Shown: positions 8,220 through 16,642 of the stretch, in pieces
Numbering within the stretch: the first letter of the stretch is position 1
Layout of the letters: each line of letters begins with the position of its first letter
From: Bacteriovorax stolpii
Lineage (GTDB): Bacteria; Bdellovibrionota; Bacteriovoracia; Bacteriovoracales; Bacteriovoracaceae
Direction: 5' to 3'
DNA: 64,000 bases
Assembly: GCA_945860895.1 (NCBI GenBank)
Contig: CAMASK010000003.1
Coordinates: forward strand, 1 to 64,000
The notes under the pieces: model-generated
Database searches by the model: none
What the model was told of the DNA's origin: nothing
What the model saw: only the letters and a program-made list of their open reading frames with translations
Position numbers and translations under genes: made by a program

Positions 8220-9741
8220 TTACGAGAAGGTGAGTCAGAGTTCTTACAATAAGACCTGAAGCTCCATGAGGTGAACAGTATGGAAGGTGAGATTGAGAAT
8301 CAACTACACCTGCTACATCAAGGTGGGCCCATTTAATATCATTTTTGATGAACTCTTCAAGAAAAGCTGCACCGATAGCTGTACCAGCTCTCATTGGTGT
8401 ACCGATGTTTTTAAGGTCGGCAACCTTAGATTTAATATCCTGGCGCCATTCATTAATGATTGGCAATTGCCACATGTATTCATTCTGAGTTTCAGCAGCA
8501 CCTAGAACTTCGTTAATCCATTTTTGATCGTTACCAAGGATAGCGCAAACTTGATTTCCTAAAGCCACTAAGCAGGCACCCGTCAAAGTTGCCGCATCAA
8601 TGATGTAATGAGGATTCTGATCACAAGCGTAATCAAGTGCATCACCAAGAATTAGGCGTCCTTCTGCATCTGTATTTAAAATTTCTACAGTTTTACCATT
8701 TCTAGCCGTTACTACCGCATCAGGCATCGTGGCATTTTCATTAACGGCATTATCCGTCATAGCAAGGATACAAGTAATTTTAACCGGAGCTTTTTCAAGA
8801 ACAGCTGAACGGAAAGCACCATACACAGTAGCAGAACCACCCATATCGTTTTTCATTCCGGCCATGCTGGCCCCTGGCTTTAAGCTGTAGCCACCAGTAT
8901 CGAAAGTAATACCTTTTCCAACCAGAGCAATGTGTTTAGTTTTTGAAGTTACCTTAGTAGGTTCATACGTTAAGTGTACTAAACGTGGTTCATAAGCAGA
9001 ACCAGCGTTAACTGAAAGAAACATACCCATTTTTTCTTTCTGGATTTGAGCTTTGTTAAGAATCTTGATTTTTACACCTTTAAGATTTTTCTTAACGTCA
9101 GCTTCAATTCTTCTGGCATATTCTTCAGAATGGAGCACATTGGGTACTTCATTGATAAAGTCTTTAATAACATTTATTGATTCGCAAATATTTTTGGTTG
9201 AGGCGAGTGCTTTTTCAATTTTGATGGAGTTTTTCTTTTCTGTATGAGCAAGAATCAGAATGAAATTATATGGCTCAGATTTTTTTGTTTTATATTTATC
9301 AAAAGTATAATCCGTCATCCATGCAGACTCGGCAATTACCCGGGCCGTCTTAGCTTCGTCACGAATAGTATTAAAGCCTGGAACATCGATCCCAATACTT
9401 TCAAATTTACTGCCCCGAGTACCTTTGAGAATTTTAGCGATAACTTTTCGAATATCTTCAGCGTTAAATTTTGTCTTATCCCCAAGACCAACTACCCAAA
9501 CTGTTTCACCAATGGCACCAGTGAATGAAATTGTTTCATCTTTTGCTGCCTTGAAGTTTTTGGCATTTTTTAGATTTTGAAATTCTTCTTTTAAACTATC
9601 ATCATACCAGTGATCTACAGAAACAGTTGTCTCAGATTTCGATCCTTTAGCCTTTGAAATGTGAGTTTTTTGAAAAGCAGTAAGAATTTTTAATTCAGAG
9701 GCGAGAAATTGATCGCCGGTAACATCGAGCTTAATTTGCAT
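8209..9741 (-). CDS. pepA: Leucyl aminopeptidase (M17)
   Basis: 510 residues. A cytosolic, two-metal exopeptidase that removes N-terminal residues from peptides. The C-terminal catalytic domain has 'KGITFDTGGYSLKP' and the signature 'NTDAEGRLILGDAL', with the expected Lys, Asp and Glu metal ligands. The N-terminal macro-like domain is normal. An AAGGAG site lies five bases before the ATG. It leads a pepA-trmL operon and is divergent to lptF. Some PepA proteins also bind DNA in Xer recombination; nothing here tests that. A role in digesting prey or scavenged peptides is plausible but inferred. Confidence 0.95.
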   Translation of the reverse strand: MQIKLDVTGDQFLASELKILTAFQKTHISKAKGSKSETTVSVDHWYDDSLKEEFQNLKNAKNFKAAKDETISFTGAIGETVWVVGLGDKTKFNAEDIRKVIAKILKGTRGSKFESIGIDVPGFNTIRDEAKTARVIAESAWMTDYTFDKYKTKKSEPYNFILILAHTEKKNSIKIEKALASTKNICESINVIKDFINEVPNVLHSEEYARRIEADVKKNLKGVKIKILNKAQIQKEKMGMFLSVNAGSAYEPRLVHLTYEPTKVTSKTKHIALVGKGITFDTGGYSLKPGASMAGMKNDMGGSATVYGAFRSAVLEKAPVKITCILAMTDNAVNENATMPDAVVTARNGKTVEILNTDAEGRLILGDALDYACDQNPHYIIDAATLTGACLVALGNQVCAILGNDQKWINEVLGAAETQNEYMWQLPIINEWRQDIKSKVADLKNIGTPMRAGTAIGAAFLEEFIKNDIKWAHLDVAGVVDSQSHLPYCSPHGASGLIVRTLTHLLVNGK

Positions 9742-9781
9742 AGGGACTCCTTTTATCTAGTCCCGAATATTTTGCCTTTTC

Positions 9782-9810
9782 TTGTATGAAAGGGGAACAC
9801 TTGGTATGTT
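9782..9810 (+). promoter_or_regulatory. Predicted lptF promoter, nearly leaderless
   Basis: TTGTAT, 17 bases, TATGTT. The predicted start point falls at or within a base or two of the lptF ATG at 9817, and no ribosome site is visible upstream of that ATG. Confidence 0.45.
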
Positions 9811-9816
9811 CTATCT

Positions 9817-10950
9817 ATGAGACTTTTATTACAAAGATATCTGGCGGCCCAATTTATTTTGCCTATGGTGGTGAGTACCATCTTTTTCATCTGTTTTTTG
9901 CTCACTTTTGAGCTTTTTAAAATGACTGAACTATTGGTGACGCGTGACATTTCTCTCTGGTTTACGCTCGGATTAATTGGAAATATTGCACTGACCTTTA
10001 TACCCCTTTCATTACCAATTGCAGTATTTTTCTCAACTATTTATTGTGTCAATCGCTTATCAGGTGATTCAGAGTATATTGCGATGCGAGCAGGCGGAAT
10101 TACTAAAGGACGTATTCTTGTTCCTTTTTTAATAGTGGCAGGGCTGCTTTCAGTGAGTGTTTATCAGCTTAACCAAAATTTAATTCCTCAATCCAATAAA
10201 GAATTTAAGCGCAAACTCAATTATCTAACTTCCAGTGGTCTACTTGCCGGAATTAAGCCTGGTCAATTCTTCACGCTTATCCCTGGCCTAACTTTATTTG
10301 CCAGTGAATCCTCTAAATACGGTCGAAATTTAAAAGAAGTTTTTCTTCATTTAAAAGATTTGAAAAAAGCTGACGAAAAAGTGATTTTTGCTTCCAAAGG
10401 AGAACTTGTTTTTGACAGGGATCCGAATTCATTGACTGAGAAGCTTACTCTTACCTTATTTGATGGGAACATTACTGGGCAAAAAAACAAAAATGAGATT
10501 GAAAAAATTATTTTTTCAAAATATATCTTTCCCATTTCTCAAGCTCAGTTCAAAGATCGTTTTTCGGTAAAAGAAACAATGCTTTCTTCCAGAGAACTTG
10601 AAGAAGTTTTAAAGATGAATTTTGAAGAAGCGAAAAAAAATTATAATTTTAATAAAAAAGAATTCTTTAACGCAAAATATGAGTACTGGAACCGAAAGAA
10701 TGGTGCCTTGATTGTTTTTATTTTTTGTTTTTTAGGATTCACGCTTGGTGTGACAGGAAATAGAGGGAAAAGTAAAAATGCAGGGCTTGTCGGCATTATG
10801 TGTCTAATAGTCTATTATGGTTTGTTTTTTTCTCTGGTGAGTCTGGCCAATAAAGAAAGGATACCAGTCCAGCTGGCAGTTTTTTTTCCAGCTGGAATCT
10901 TAGCCTTAATTGGAATTCGATTTTACAAGAAACTAGATTGGCAGTCGTAA
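9817..10950 (+). CDS. lptF: LPS export permease LptF/LptG family
   Basis: 377 residues, YjgP/YjgQ family. Three N-terminal membrane segments (to about residue 125), a periplasmic beta-jellyroll domain (about 130-265) and three C-terminal segments match LptF/LptG, which with LptB extract LPS from the inner membrane and pass it to LptC-LptA. The 'GDSEYIAMRAGGI' coupling-helix sequence (contact to LptB) is clear. I favour LptF from the N-terminus, but LptG cannot be excluded, since only one of the two is in this window. No lptB is nearby. Its stop abuts the end of the rodZ-like gene. Confidence 0.82.
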   Translation: MRLLLQRYLAAQFILPMVVSTIFFICFLLTFELFKMTELLVTRDISLWFTLGLIGNIALTFIPLSLPIAVFFSTIYCVNRLSGDSEYIAMRAGGITKGRILVPFLIVAGLLSVSVYQLNQNLIPQSNKEFKRKLNYLTSSGLLAGIKPGQFFTLIPGLTLFASESSKYGRNLKEVFLHLKDLKKADEKVIFASKGELVFDRDPNSLTEKLTLTLFDGNITGQKNKNEIEKIIFSKYIFPISQAQFKDRFSVKETMLSSRELEEVLKMNFEEAKKNYNFNKKEFFNAKYEYWNRKNGALIVFIFCFLGFTLGVTGNRGKSKNAGLVGIMCLIVYYGLFFSLVSLANKERIPVQLAVFFPAGILALIGIRFYKKLDWQS

Positions 10951-12141
10951 TTACTGCTGTCTTTTCTTTATTTCATCTTCTTCAAGAGTCATACGTTTAA
11001 TGTAGTCTTCTGCTGTGTAAAGGATGGCGTCCTTTGCCTTAGGGAATAATGGCAACATGTACTTAGAGTTATTTTCTTCAGGAAATACCAAACTTTTAAC
11101 ACCCGATTTAGTAGGAGTTTCAATCAGGTAGTTATTGTAAAATATTTTGGTTACGTTCACATTCCCTAAAAACAATCTAATTTCTGTCCCTTGAATGAAT
11201 AAGTCCGATCCTTTATTTATAATTACGCTCTCGATAGGGTTACTATCAATTTTGTAACTAACCCACGTGTTTCCTTCTGAAGCACGAATATAGACATTTT
11301 GAATGGAAGAATTAAGAGAACTCTTAATCTTATCAGGTAATAGGGAAGTATCGTCATTTTCTAGAGCATCAGTCTTAACCGAAAAAAGTTTGCCCTTCAA
11401 CTTTTTGAATTCAATTGTCGGAAAGTTCCTTTCAAAATCTGCGGGCTTTGTTTCTACTTTTATGTCCCCAACTGTTCCGGCTTCAGTTTTCTTGTCTGAA
11501 GAGACACCGAGATTTGAATCAGCAGCAACCACAGCTTGTGGAACTTTAGCAGCATTTATCACCAAGGCTGAACTTGACTCAATTTTTGGTCCTAGATCAG
11601 TTGTCTTCTGGCCATTCACTTCATTGTCAACAATTGAAGAAACTAACTTGTATCCCCCGACAAAAACTAAGATAACTGTTACAAATATGATAACGGGTAA
11701 AATAGATTTTGTATTTTCGAGAATGGAGTCACTACCTTCAATAACTTCATGAGGTGTTTGTTCACCAAAGGGAAGCTCTTTTGAAGGTGATAAAGAAGAA
11801 GAAATACCAGACATTGATTTTGTATGATTAAGGGCCGGGAATGGTTTTCCAAGAATGTTTAAATACGTGAATTCCATCTTAGATATGGCATCCTCAAGAG
11901 GTAATCCAAGAACTTTGACATAACTTGTAACGAAACCTTTTATATAAGCTCCACTTGGAAGATGGTCATAATCATTGGCTTCAAGGCTCTTGAGAATCTT
12001 TACACTAATCTTAGTTTTCTGAGAAAGTTTCTCTATAGAGTAATTCTTATCAAGTCTTTTTTGCTTGAGGTAATCTCCTAATAGACTTGGGCTGGAAGTT
12101 GATCCAGCTTCAGAAGTTAATTCTTCGTTCATCATTTCCAT
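10951..12141 (-). CDS. rodZ: RodZ-like HTH membrane protein
   Basis: 396 residues. An N-terminal HTH_25 domain (about 20-85; 'LGDYLKQKRLDKNYSIEKLS', 'GAYIKGFVTSYVKVLGL') is followed by a linker, one membrane segment (about 147-170) and a periplasmic C-terminal domain resembling DUF4115. In known RodZ proteins the HTH binds MreB and the protein helps set rod shape. An internal ATG at 12135 has better spacing from the AAGGA site than the ORF-track start, so the true N-terminus may be two residues shorter. It lies 11 bases downstream of the TPR lipoprotein gene, the same neighbour pair as pilW-rodZ in gammaproteobacteria. Confidence 0.85.
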   Translation of the reverse strand: MEMMNEELTSEAGSTSSPSLLGDYLKQKRLDKNYSIEKLSQKTKISVKILKSLEANDYDHLPSGAYIKGFVTSYVKVLGLPLEDAISKMEFTYLNILGKPFPALNHTKSMSGISSSLSPSKELPFGEQTPHEVIEGSDSILENTKSILPVIIFVTVILVFVGGYKLVSSIVDNEVNGQKTTDLGPKIESSSALVINAAKVPQAVVAADSNLGVSSDKKTEAGTVGDIKVETKPADFERNFPTIEFKKLKGKLFSVKTDALENDDTSLLPDKIKSSLNSSIQNVYIRASEGNTWVSYKIDSNPIESVIINKGSDLFIQGTEIRLFLGNVNVTKIFYNNYLIETPTKSGVKSLVFPEENNSKYMLPLFPKAKDAILYTAEDYIKRMTLEEDEIKKRQQ

Positions 12142-12152
12142 CCTTGGTATAC

Positions 12153-12989
12153 TCAGAAATCCGCAGACTCAAGCACCTTCCCTGATGCATGAACTTCTTC
12201 GGTCGCAGTTGTTTTTTCAATTTCATTTAATTCCATCATTTTTGTGCGCGCCTTTTGTGCGAACTCAGATGTTTTAAAGCGGGCATCAATCTCATCAAAT
12301 TTCATTCTCGCTTCGTTGAATCTACGAAGTCCCGTTAGAGCCAATCCTTGATAGTAGTGAGCAGCCGGCGATTCATAACAAACACCCATTGATGCCTCTT
12401 TAAAGTTCTTATGAGCTTGAGTGTATTGTTTGCGGGAATATTGCAATAAACCTATTTGGAAGAAAGAAGGGCAGTAGTTTCCATCTTCTTTAGTCGATTT
12501 CTTGAAATAATTTTCAGCTGCTACCAAATTATTTCTTTTAATTTCTAATAAACCTAAATTATAAAGCGTTCGTGCCTGCTTATCGTAAATCAAATCTCTC
12601 AAAACCGTTTTGTAAATTTTTTCAGCATCATCGAGCTTTCCTAATTGAAAATATATTGAAGCAAGATTTACTTTTGCATCAGAATTTTTATTATCAATCT
12701 CGATTGAACGTTTCAAAGTTCTAAGGGCTAGATCTTTCTCACCTTTAAAATAATAGGCCATTCCAAGATTATTCAAAATGCCTGAATTATCTGGATCAAG
12801 TTCATTGGCCTTTAATAAGTTGGTTAATGCATCGGTATAGTCCTTAGACATTAAACTTTGAGTACCAGCACCATAATACAATTCTGATTGAGTTTTTCTT
12901 TTTTTCTCAGCTTTGCTGGAACAAGAAAGCACTATCAAAGCACTAAGAATGATCAATAGGTGTTTAAGCTTAAAAAATCCAGAAATCAT
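12153..12989 (-). CDS. PilF/PilW (Tgl)-like TPR lipoprotein
   Basis: 278 residues from the ATG at 12989, chosen over the ORF-track start 12 codons upstream because a GGGAG ribosome site sits directly before it. A lipoprotein signal peptide ends in 'IVLSC' (Cys23). Six or so TPR units follow (e.g. 'SGILNNLGMAYYFKGEKDLA', 'PAAHYYQGLALTGLRRFNEA'). PilF/Tgl lipoproteins pilot PilQ secretin to the outer membrane for type IV pili. The adjacent rodZ-like gene supports the PilF assignment by synteny, but no other pilus genes are in the window, so a generic TPR lipoprotein is the alternative. Confidence 0.7.
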   Translation of the reverse strand: MISGFFKLKHLLIILSALIVLSCSSKAEKKRKTQSELYYGAGTQSLMSKDYTDALTNLLKANELDPDNSGILNNLGMAYYFKGEKDLALRTLKRSIEIDNKNSDAKVNLASIYFQLGKLDDAEKIYKTVLRDLIYDKQARTLYNLGLLEIKRNNLVAAENYFKKSTKEDGNYCPSFFQIGLLQYSRKQYTQAHKNFKEASMGVCYESPAAHYYQGLALTGLRRFNEARMKFDEIDARFKTSEFAQKARTKMMELNEIEKTTATEEVHASGKVLESADF

Positions 12990-13061
12990 GGACTTCTCCC
13001 GTTTCAAATATATAGGTAGTCTCATTCTATGGAAGGGATGGATTATTGTAAAAAGAAAACG

Positions 13062-14159
13062 CTACTTCTTCTCGAGAAAAGCGACAGTTTCAAAATGGAA
13101 GGTTGAAGGAAAAAAATCGAATAATTGTAAATCGCTAATCTTGTAGTCTATAAGTGAGGAGATATCCCGGACTAAAGTGTGTGGGTCACAGCTAACATAG
13201 ATGATTTTTAGGGGGTTTAATTCTGCCACCCACTCATGCAAATTTTTAACACCAGAACGAGGTGGATCAACTAGTAAAACTTCAGGTTTCATTCCAATTT
13301 GGGATAACTTCTGCTTAACATTTTTAACAGCTTCTGGAGCGTATAAATCCTGAGAGAAAAAATCCGGACTAATTTTTTTTTGATAAATATCAGAACATAA
13401 ACGTTTGGAATAATTCATCTTTTCACTGAGATTTCCATTTCCCGCAAAAAGATCCAAGAGTTCAAATGATGGATCTTTTTTTGACCAACTATTTAACTCA
13501 GCCTTTAGCAATTGATTCATTTCATTAAAAACTTGAGTAAAGCCTCCATGAGCATAATTTTGGTTCCAGGAAATTTTGATTTGACCATCTAGAGCATAAA
13601 TTTCGACATGGCCTTGCTCAGGTTGATGATGGGCAGCTTTCAACCAGTTCTGGTTTTGATAAAGGTTTTTGATTTCATTTAAAATCCCCTCTACGCCAAT
13701 CAAGCAGTCAGGTATAGGGGCAATGGTTTGGTCCTTTGCATCCAACATACCGAGAAGTTTTTTCCCTTTGTGATAATGAAGCTGCATGCGATTTCGGTAA
13801 TGGGTTCGTCTTACGGCCGGAGTCACTTTTATTTCTGGTAGCGCAGTCTTATAAAACATATTTTTCAAGGACTCTTTTTTAAACAATAACTCTTGCTCAT
13901 AAGGCGTGTGCAAATAGTGGCATGATGGGCAATTATTAAAATGTTTGCACTCTGGCTCAGTGCGAAGGGGAGAGGGTTTTTCAAGCTGAGTTAGTTTGCA
14001 AAATTGAACACCCTTTTTTGCCGAGGTGACCCTTGCCTGGCCTTCATCCCCTGGCAGAGTTTTAAAAATAAAAGTAATTTTATCGGTTTCTTTACTTACC
14101 CCTTGTCCAAGGCTATCCATACTTACTATTTTGAAAGGAACCATTCTTTGGTGCTGCAT
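13062..14159 (-). CDS. RlmD/TrmA-family RNA m5U methyltransferase
   Basis: 365 residues, shorter than E. coli RlmD (433). An N-terminal TRAM-like segment ('SMDSLGQGVSK') is followed by the iron-sulfur cysteines ('ECKHFNNCPSCHYLH'), then a Rossmann domain with 'LLDLFAGNGNLSEK', 'LVDPPRSGV' and the catalytic 'VSCDPHTLVRD'. It is a second m5U methyltransferase besides rlmC in this window. The substrate may be U1939 of 23S rRNA, but the family is hard to split by eye, and a tRNA or other rRNA position is possible. It is divergent to ktrB, with a perfect palindrome between them. Confidence 0.8.
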   Translation of the reverse strand: MQHQRMVPFKIVSMDSLGQGVSKETDKITFIFKTLPGDEGQARVTSAKKGVQFCKLTQLEKPSPLRTEPECKHFNNCPSCHYLHTPYEQELLFKKESLKNMFYKTALPEIKVTPAVRRTHYRNRMQLHYHKGKKLLGMLDAKDQTIAPIPDCLIGVEGILNEIKNLYQNQNWLKAAHHQPEQGHVEIYALDGQIKISWNQNYAHGGFTQVFNEMNQLLKAELNSWSKKDPSFELLDLFAGNGNLSEKMNYSKRLCSDIYQKKISPDFFSQDLYAPEAVKNVKQKLSQIGMKPEVLLVDPPRSGVKNLHEWVAELNPLKIIYVSCDPHTLVRDISSLIDYKISDLQLFDFFPSTFHFETVAFLEKK

Positions 14160-14163
14160 GAAC

Positions 14164-14177
14164 TATTCCTAGGAATA
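14164..14177. promoter_or_regulatory. 14-bp perfect palindrome between rlmD-like gene and ktrB
   Basis: TATTCCTAGGAATA is exactly self-complementary and sits in the 44-base divergent intergenic region. It could be an operator for either gene. No clear -35/-10 pair could be assigned around it. Confidence 0.4.
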
Positions 14178-14203
14178 TTTATAAAAGGCAGTAAAATTAT
14201 AAC

Positions 14204-15931
14204 ATGAATTATTTTATCGCAAGATTGCCACTCTTATTAGAGATTGTCATCAATGGCTTCTTTGTAATTATTTATACTTTCCAGAAATCCAAGCAAATGC
14301 CTCAGTTTTTAGCCAAGCTTCCGATGGACTTGATCGTTCAGAATGCTATCTGGATTGTTCCTATTGTACTTTTCATTTCTTTAATTACCAATTTTTTAAA
14401 GTCTGATGGTTTTGAAGATTTTATTCGCAGATATATTTTTTCTTTGATTATTTTTATTCCCGTGATGATTACATGGGGGGATATTGAATTTGTTTATTGG
14501 TTATCTGCGGTCCATTTATTTTCTACGCTAATTTCTTTTTATGAAAAAAAAGATCATGTAAAACCAGTGCAGGCTGCCGGCACCAGTAGTTTTTTATTTC
14601 GATTAAAGCTCCAACCTGGTCAGGTTGTACTCTTTTCATTTGCTGGCTGGATTCTTTTAGGGGCTTTAGTCCTGATGCTTCCTGTTTCAGCTTTGCCTGG
14701 TCGATCCTTAGCTTTCATAGATGCATTATTCATGTCTACATCTGCCACTTGTGTAACAGGACTCGCTACCATCTCTTTAGTGGATGACTTAAGTGTTTTT
14801 GGTCAGATGGCTCTCCTGGTTTTGTTGCAAGTTGGTGGGCTGGGGATTATGACTCTCTCAAGTTCATTGGCCGTAATTATGGGTAAGAATTTACAAATGA
14901 GAGAGCAGGTAATTATGCAGGATGTACTTGATACTTCAAGCTCCGAAGAATTGCTTGATCTGGTGGTAAATGTCATTCGTTATACTTTTGCGATAGAATT
15001 TATTGGTGCAATAATTTTGACCATCGGTTTTTATCAGGAAGGTTTTGAAATTGGTCAGTCCATATACTATGGTTTTTACCATGCAATTTCAGCTTTTTGT
15101 AATGCTGGTTTTGCTCTATGGAACAATAACTTAGAAGATTTTAAATTTATTCCCATCATTCATTTCACAATTGCCTTCCTCATCATTATTGGAGGGATTG
15201 GTTTTTCCGTCATGAAAGATATCACTGAAATGTTTAAATTAAAGCGCTCTTATAAATCACTTTCGGTGCATACCAAGATTGTATTAACTACGAATACACT
15301 GCTTTTAATGATCGGGACGACGTATTTCTTTTTTGGAGAATTTCTTCATGCTTTCCAGGATTATTCACTCTGGGAGAAGTTTCAGGTAGCCTTTTTTCAA
15401 TCCACTACAGCTCGTACGGCCGGTTTTCAAACAATTAACATGCTGGCAATGCAGCCTCATTGTATTTATATGATGATTCTTTTGATGTTCATCGGCGCTT
15501 CACCCGGCTCTACAGGTGGCGGGGTAAAGACTACGACCTTCGCCATATTACTACAATCTGTGACTGCGACTCTTAAAGGTAAACAAGACGTGGAATTCTT
15601 TGAAAGAACAATTCCCGCGGCAACAGTTGTTAAGGCCATTGCTATTTTTATCATTTGCCTGATAGTCGTGAGTACTGGAGTACTTGTGATGGTTAGAGTT
15701 GAGCCAGATAAGAGTTTTCTATCGCTCCTCTTTGAAGTAGTAAGTGGATTTGGCACTGTTGGTTTATCCATGGGGATTACTCCTTTTTTAACCAGCATTG
15801 GAAAGCTTTGTATTATTTCGATGATGTATCTCGGCCGCGTTGGCCCATTAACACTCGTGCTTGCAGTTGGTAGCCGAGTTGTATTACCGACCAATATTGA
15901 GTACCCTGAGGGTAAAGTTTTAATAGGATAA
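14204..15931 (+). CDS. ktrB: Potassium uptake channel subunit KtrB (TrkH family) with N-terminal extension
   Basis: 575 residues. The conserved part (about 140-570) has the four pore loops with filter glycines: 'TSATCVTGLATIS', 'AFCNAGFAL', 'TARTAGFQTI' and 'GFGTVGLSMG'. KtrB/TrkH forms a dimeric potassium pathway gated by a cytoplasmic RCK ring. Typical KtrB is about 450 residues; here roughly 125 extra N-terminal residues add about four membrane segments, which is unusual. It is followed after three bases by a single-RCK KtrA, which argues for Ktr rather than Trk. Confidence 0.88.
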   Translation: MNYFIARLPLLLEIVINGFFVIIYTFQKSKQMPQFLAKLPMDLIVQNAIWIVPIVLFISLITNFLKSDGFEDFIRRYIFSLIIFIPVMITWGDIEFVYWLSAVHLFSTLISFYEKKDHVKPVQAAGTSSFLFRLKLQPGQVVLFSFAGWILLGALVLMLPVSALPGRSLAFIDALFMSTSATCVTGLATISLVDDLSVFGQMALLVLLQVGGLGIMTLSSSLAVIMGKNLQMREQVIMQDVLDTSSSEELLDLVVNVIRYTFAIEFIGAIILTIGFYQEGFEIGQSIYYGFYHAISAFCNAGFALWNNNLEDFKFIPIIHFTIAFLIIIGGIGFSVMKDITEMFKLKRSYKSLSVHTKIVLTTNTLLLMIGTTYFFFGEFLHAFQDYSLWEKFQVAFFQSTTARTAGFQTINMLAMQPHCIYMMILLMFIGASPGSTGGGVKTTTFAILLQSVTATLKGKQDVEFFERTIPAATVVKAIAIFIICLIVVSTGVLVMVRVEPDKSFLSLLFEVVSGFGTVGLSMGITPFLTSIGKLCIISMMYLGRVGPLTLVLAVGSRVVLPTNIEYPEGKVLIG

Positions 15932-15934
15932 TAT

Positions 15935-16630
15935 ATGATTGTTGCCGTAATTGGTTTAGGAACTTTTGGAGCGAAAACTGCTGTTCGCTTGTTTGAAAAG
16001 GGTGCAGAGGTTTTAGCAATTGATTCAAGACCTGATCTGGTGGATCGAATCAAGGATAAAGTTTCACACGCCGTTTGTATTGATGTGACTCAGGAAAAAT
16101 CTTTAAGGGCCATCAATATCTCAGACGTGGATACTGCTGTGGTTGCTATTGGTGACAATATCGAAATGAGTATCATGGCCGTAGCCATGCTAAGAAAATT
16201 AGGTGTTGGCCGGGTCGTAGCAAGAGCAACAACTCAAATTCACGAACACGTCTTGCGTGAGATTGGAGCTTCTGAAATTATTAAGGTGGAAGAAGAAATG
16301 GGAGAAATTGTGGCAAGTAAGATTGCTGCTCCACACGTTCTTCAGCGCTATAACTTTGCAGCTGGTTATTCAATTGTAGAAATTAAGCTGGGACGAGCTT
16401 TCGAAGGAAGAACTTTGGTTGAGTCGCAAATTCGACAAAACTATTCTTTAAACATTGTGGCACTTCAAAAAAGAGTTCCTTACATTAGTGAAGAAGGTAA
16501 AGCCTCTTTTAGGATTGTTATTAACGATTCTCCTCTTCCTATGGATGTAATCGAAGCTGATGATATTGTAGTGTTAGTAGGCAGTGAAAAAAACCTAGAT
16601 AGATTATTCCAGGATTTAGAAGAAGTATAA
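15935..16630 (+). CDS. ktrA: Potassium uptake regulatory subunit KtrA (RCK domain)
   Basis: 231 residues: one RCK_N nucleotide-binding domain ('VIGLGTFGAKTAVRL', a GxGxxG fold with an acidic ribose ligand in 'AIDSRPD') and one RCK_C domain (about 140-225). KtrA octamers bind ATP/ADP and cyclic di-AMP in some species to gate KtrB. The length fits KtrA; TrkA would be about twice this with two RCK repeats. It is translated directly after ktrB and before a HAMP/PAS protein, forming a three-gene unit. Confidence 0.9.
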   Translation: MIVAVIGLGTFGAKTAVRLFEKGAEVLAIDSRPDLVDRIKDKVSHAVCIDVTQEKSLRAINISDVDTAVVAIGDNIEMSIMAVAMLRKLGVGRVVARATTQIHEHVLREIGASEIIKVEEEMGEIVASKIAAPHVLQRYNFAAGYSIVEIKLGRAFEGRTLVESQIRQNYSLNIVALQKRVPYISEEGKASFRIVINDSPLPMDVIEADDIVVLVGSEKNLDRLFQDLEEV

Positions 16631-16642
16631 GCGGAGAATGTC

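Noticed and set aside
11303-11752. 149-codon plus-strand ORF inside rodZ
   Set aside because: Antisense shadow of the RodZ periplasmic coding region.
15466-16053. 195-codon minus-strand ORF across ktrB/ktrA
   Set aside because: Shadow of two well-supported plus-strand genes, with no ribosome site or recognisable motif.
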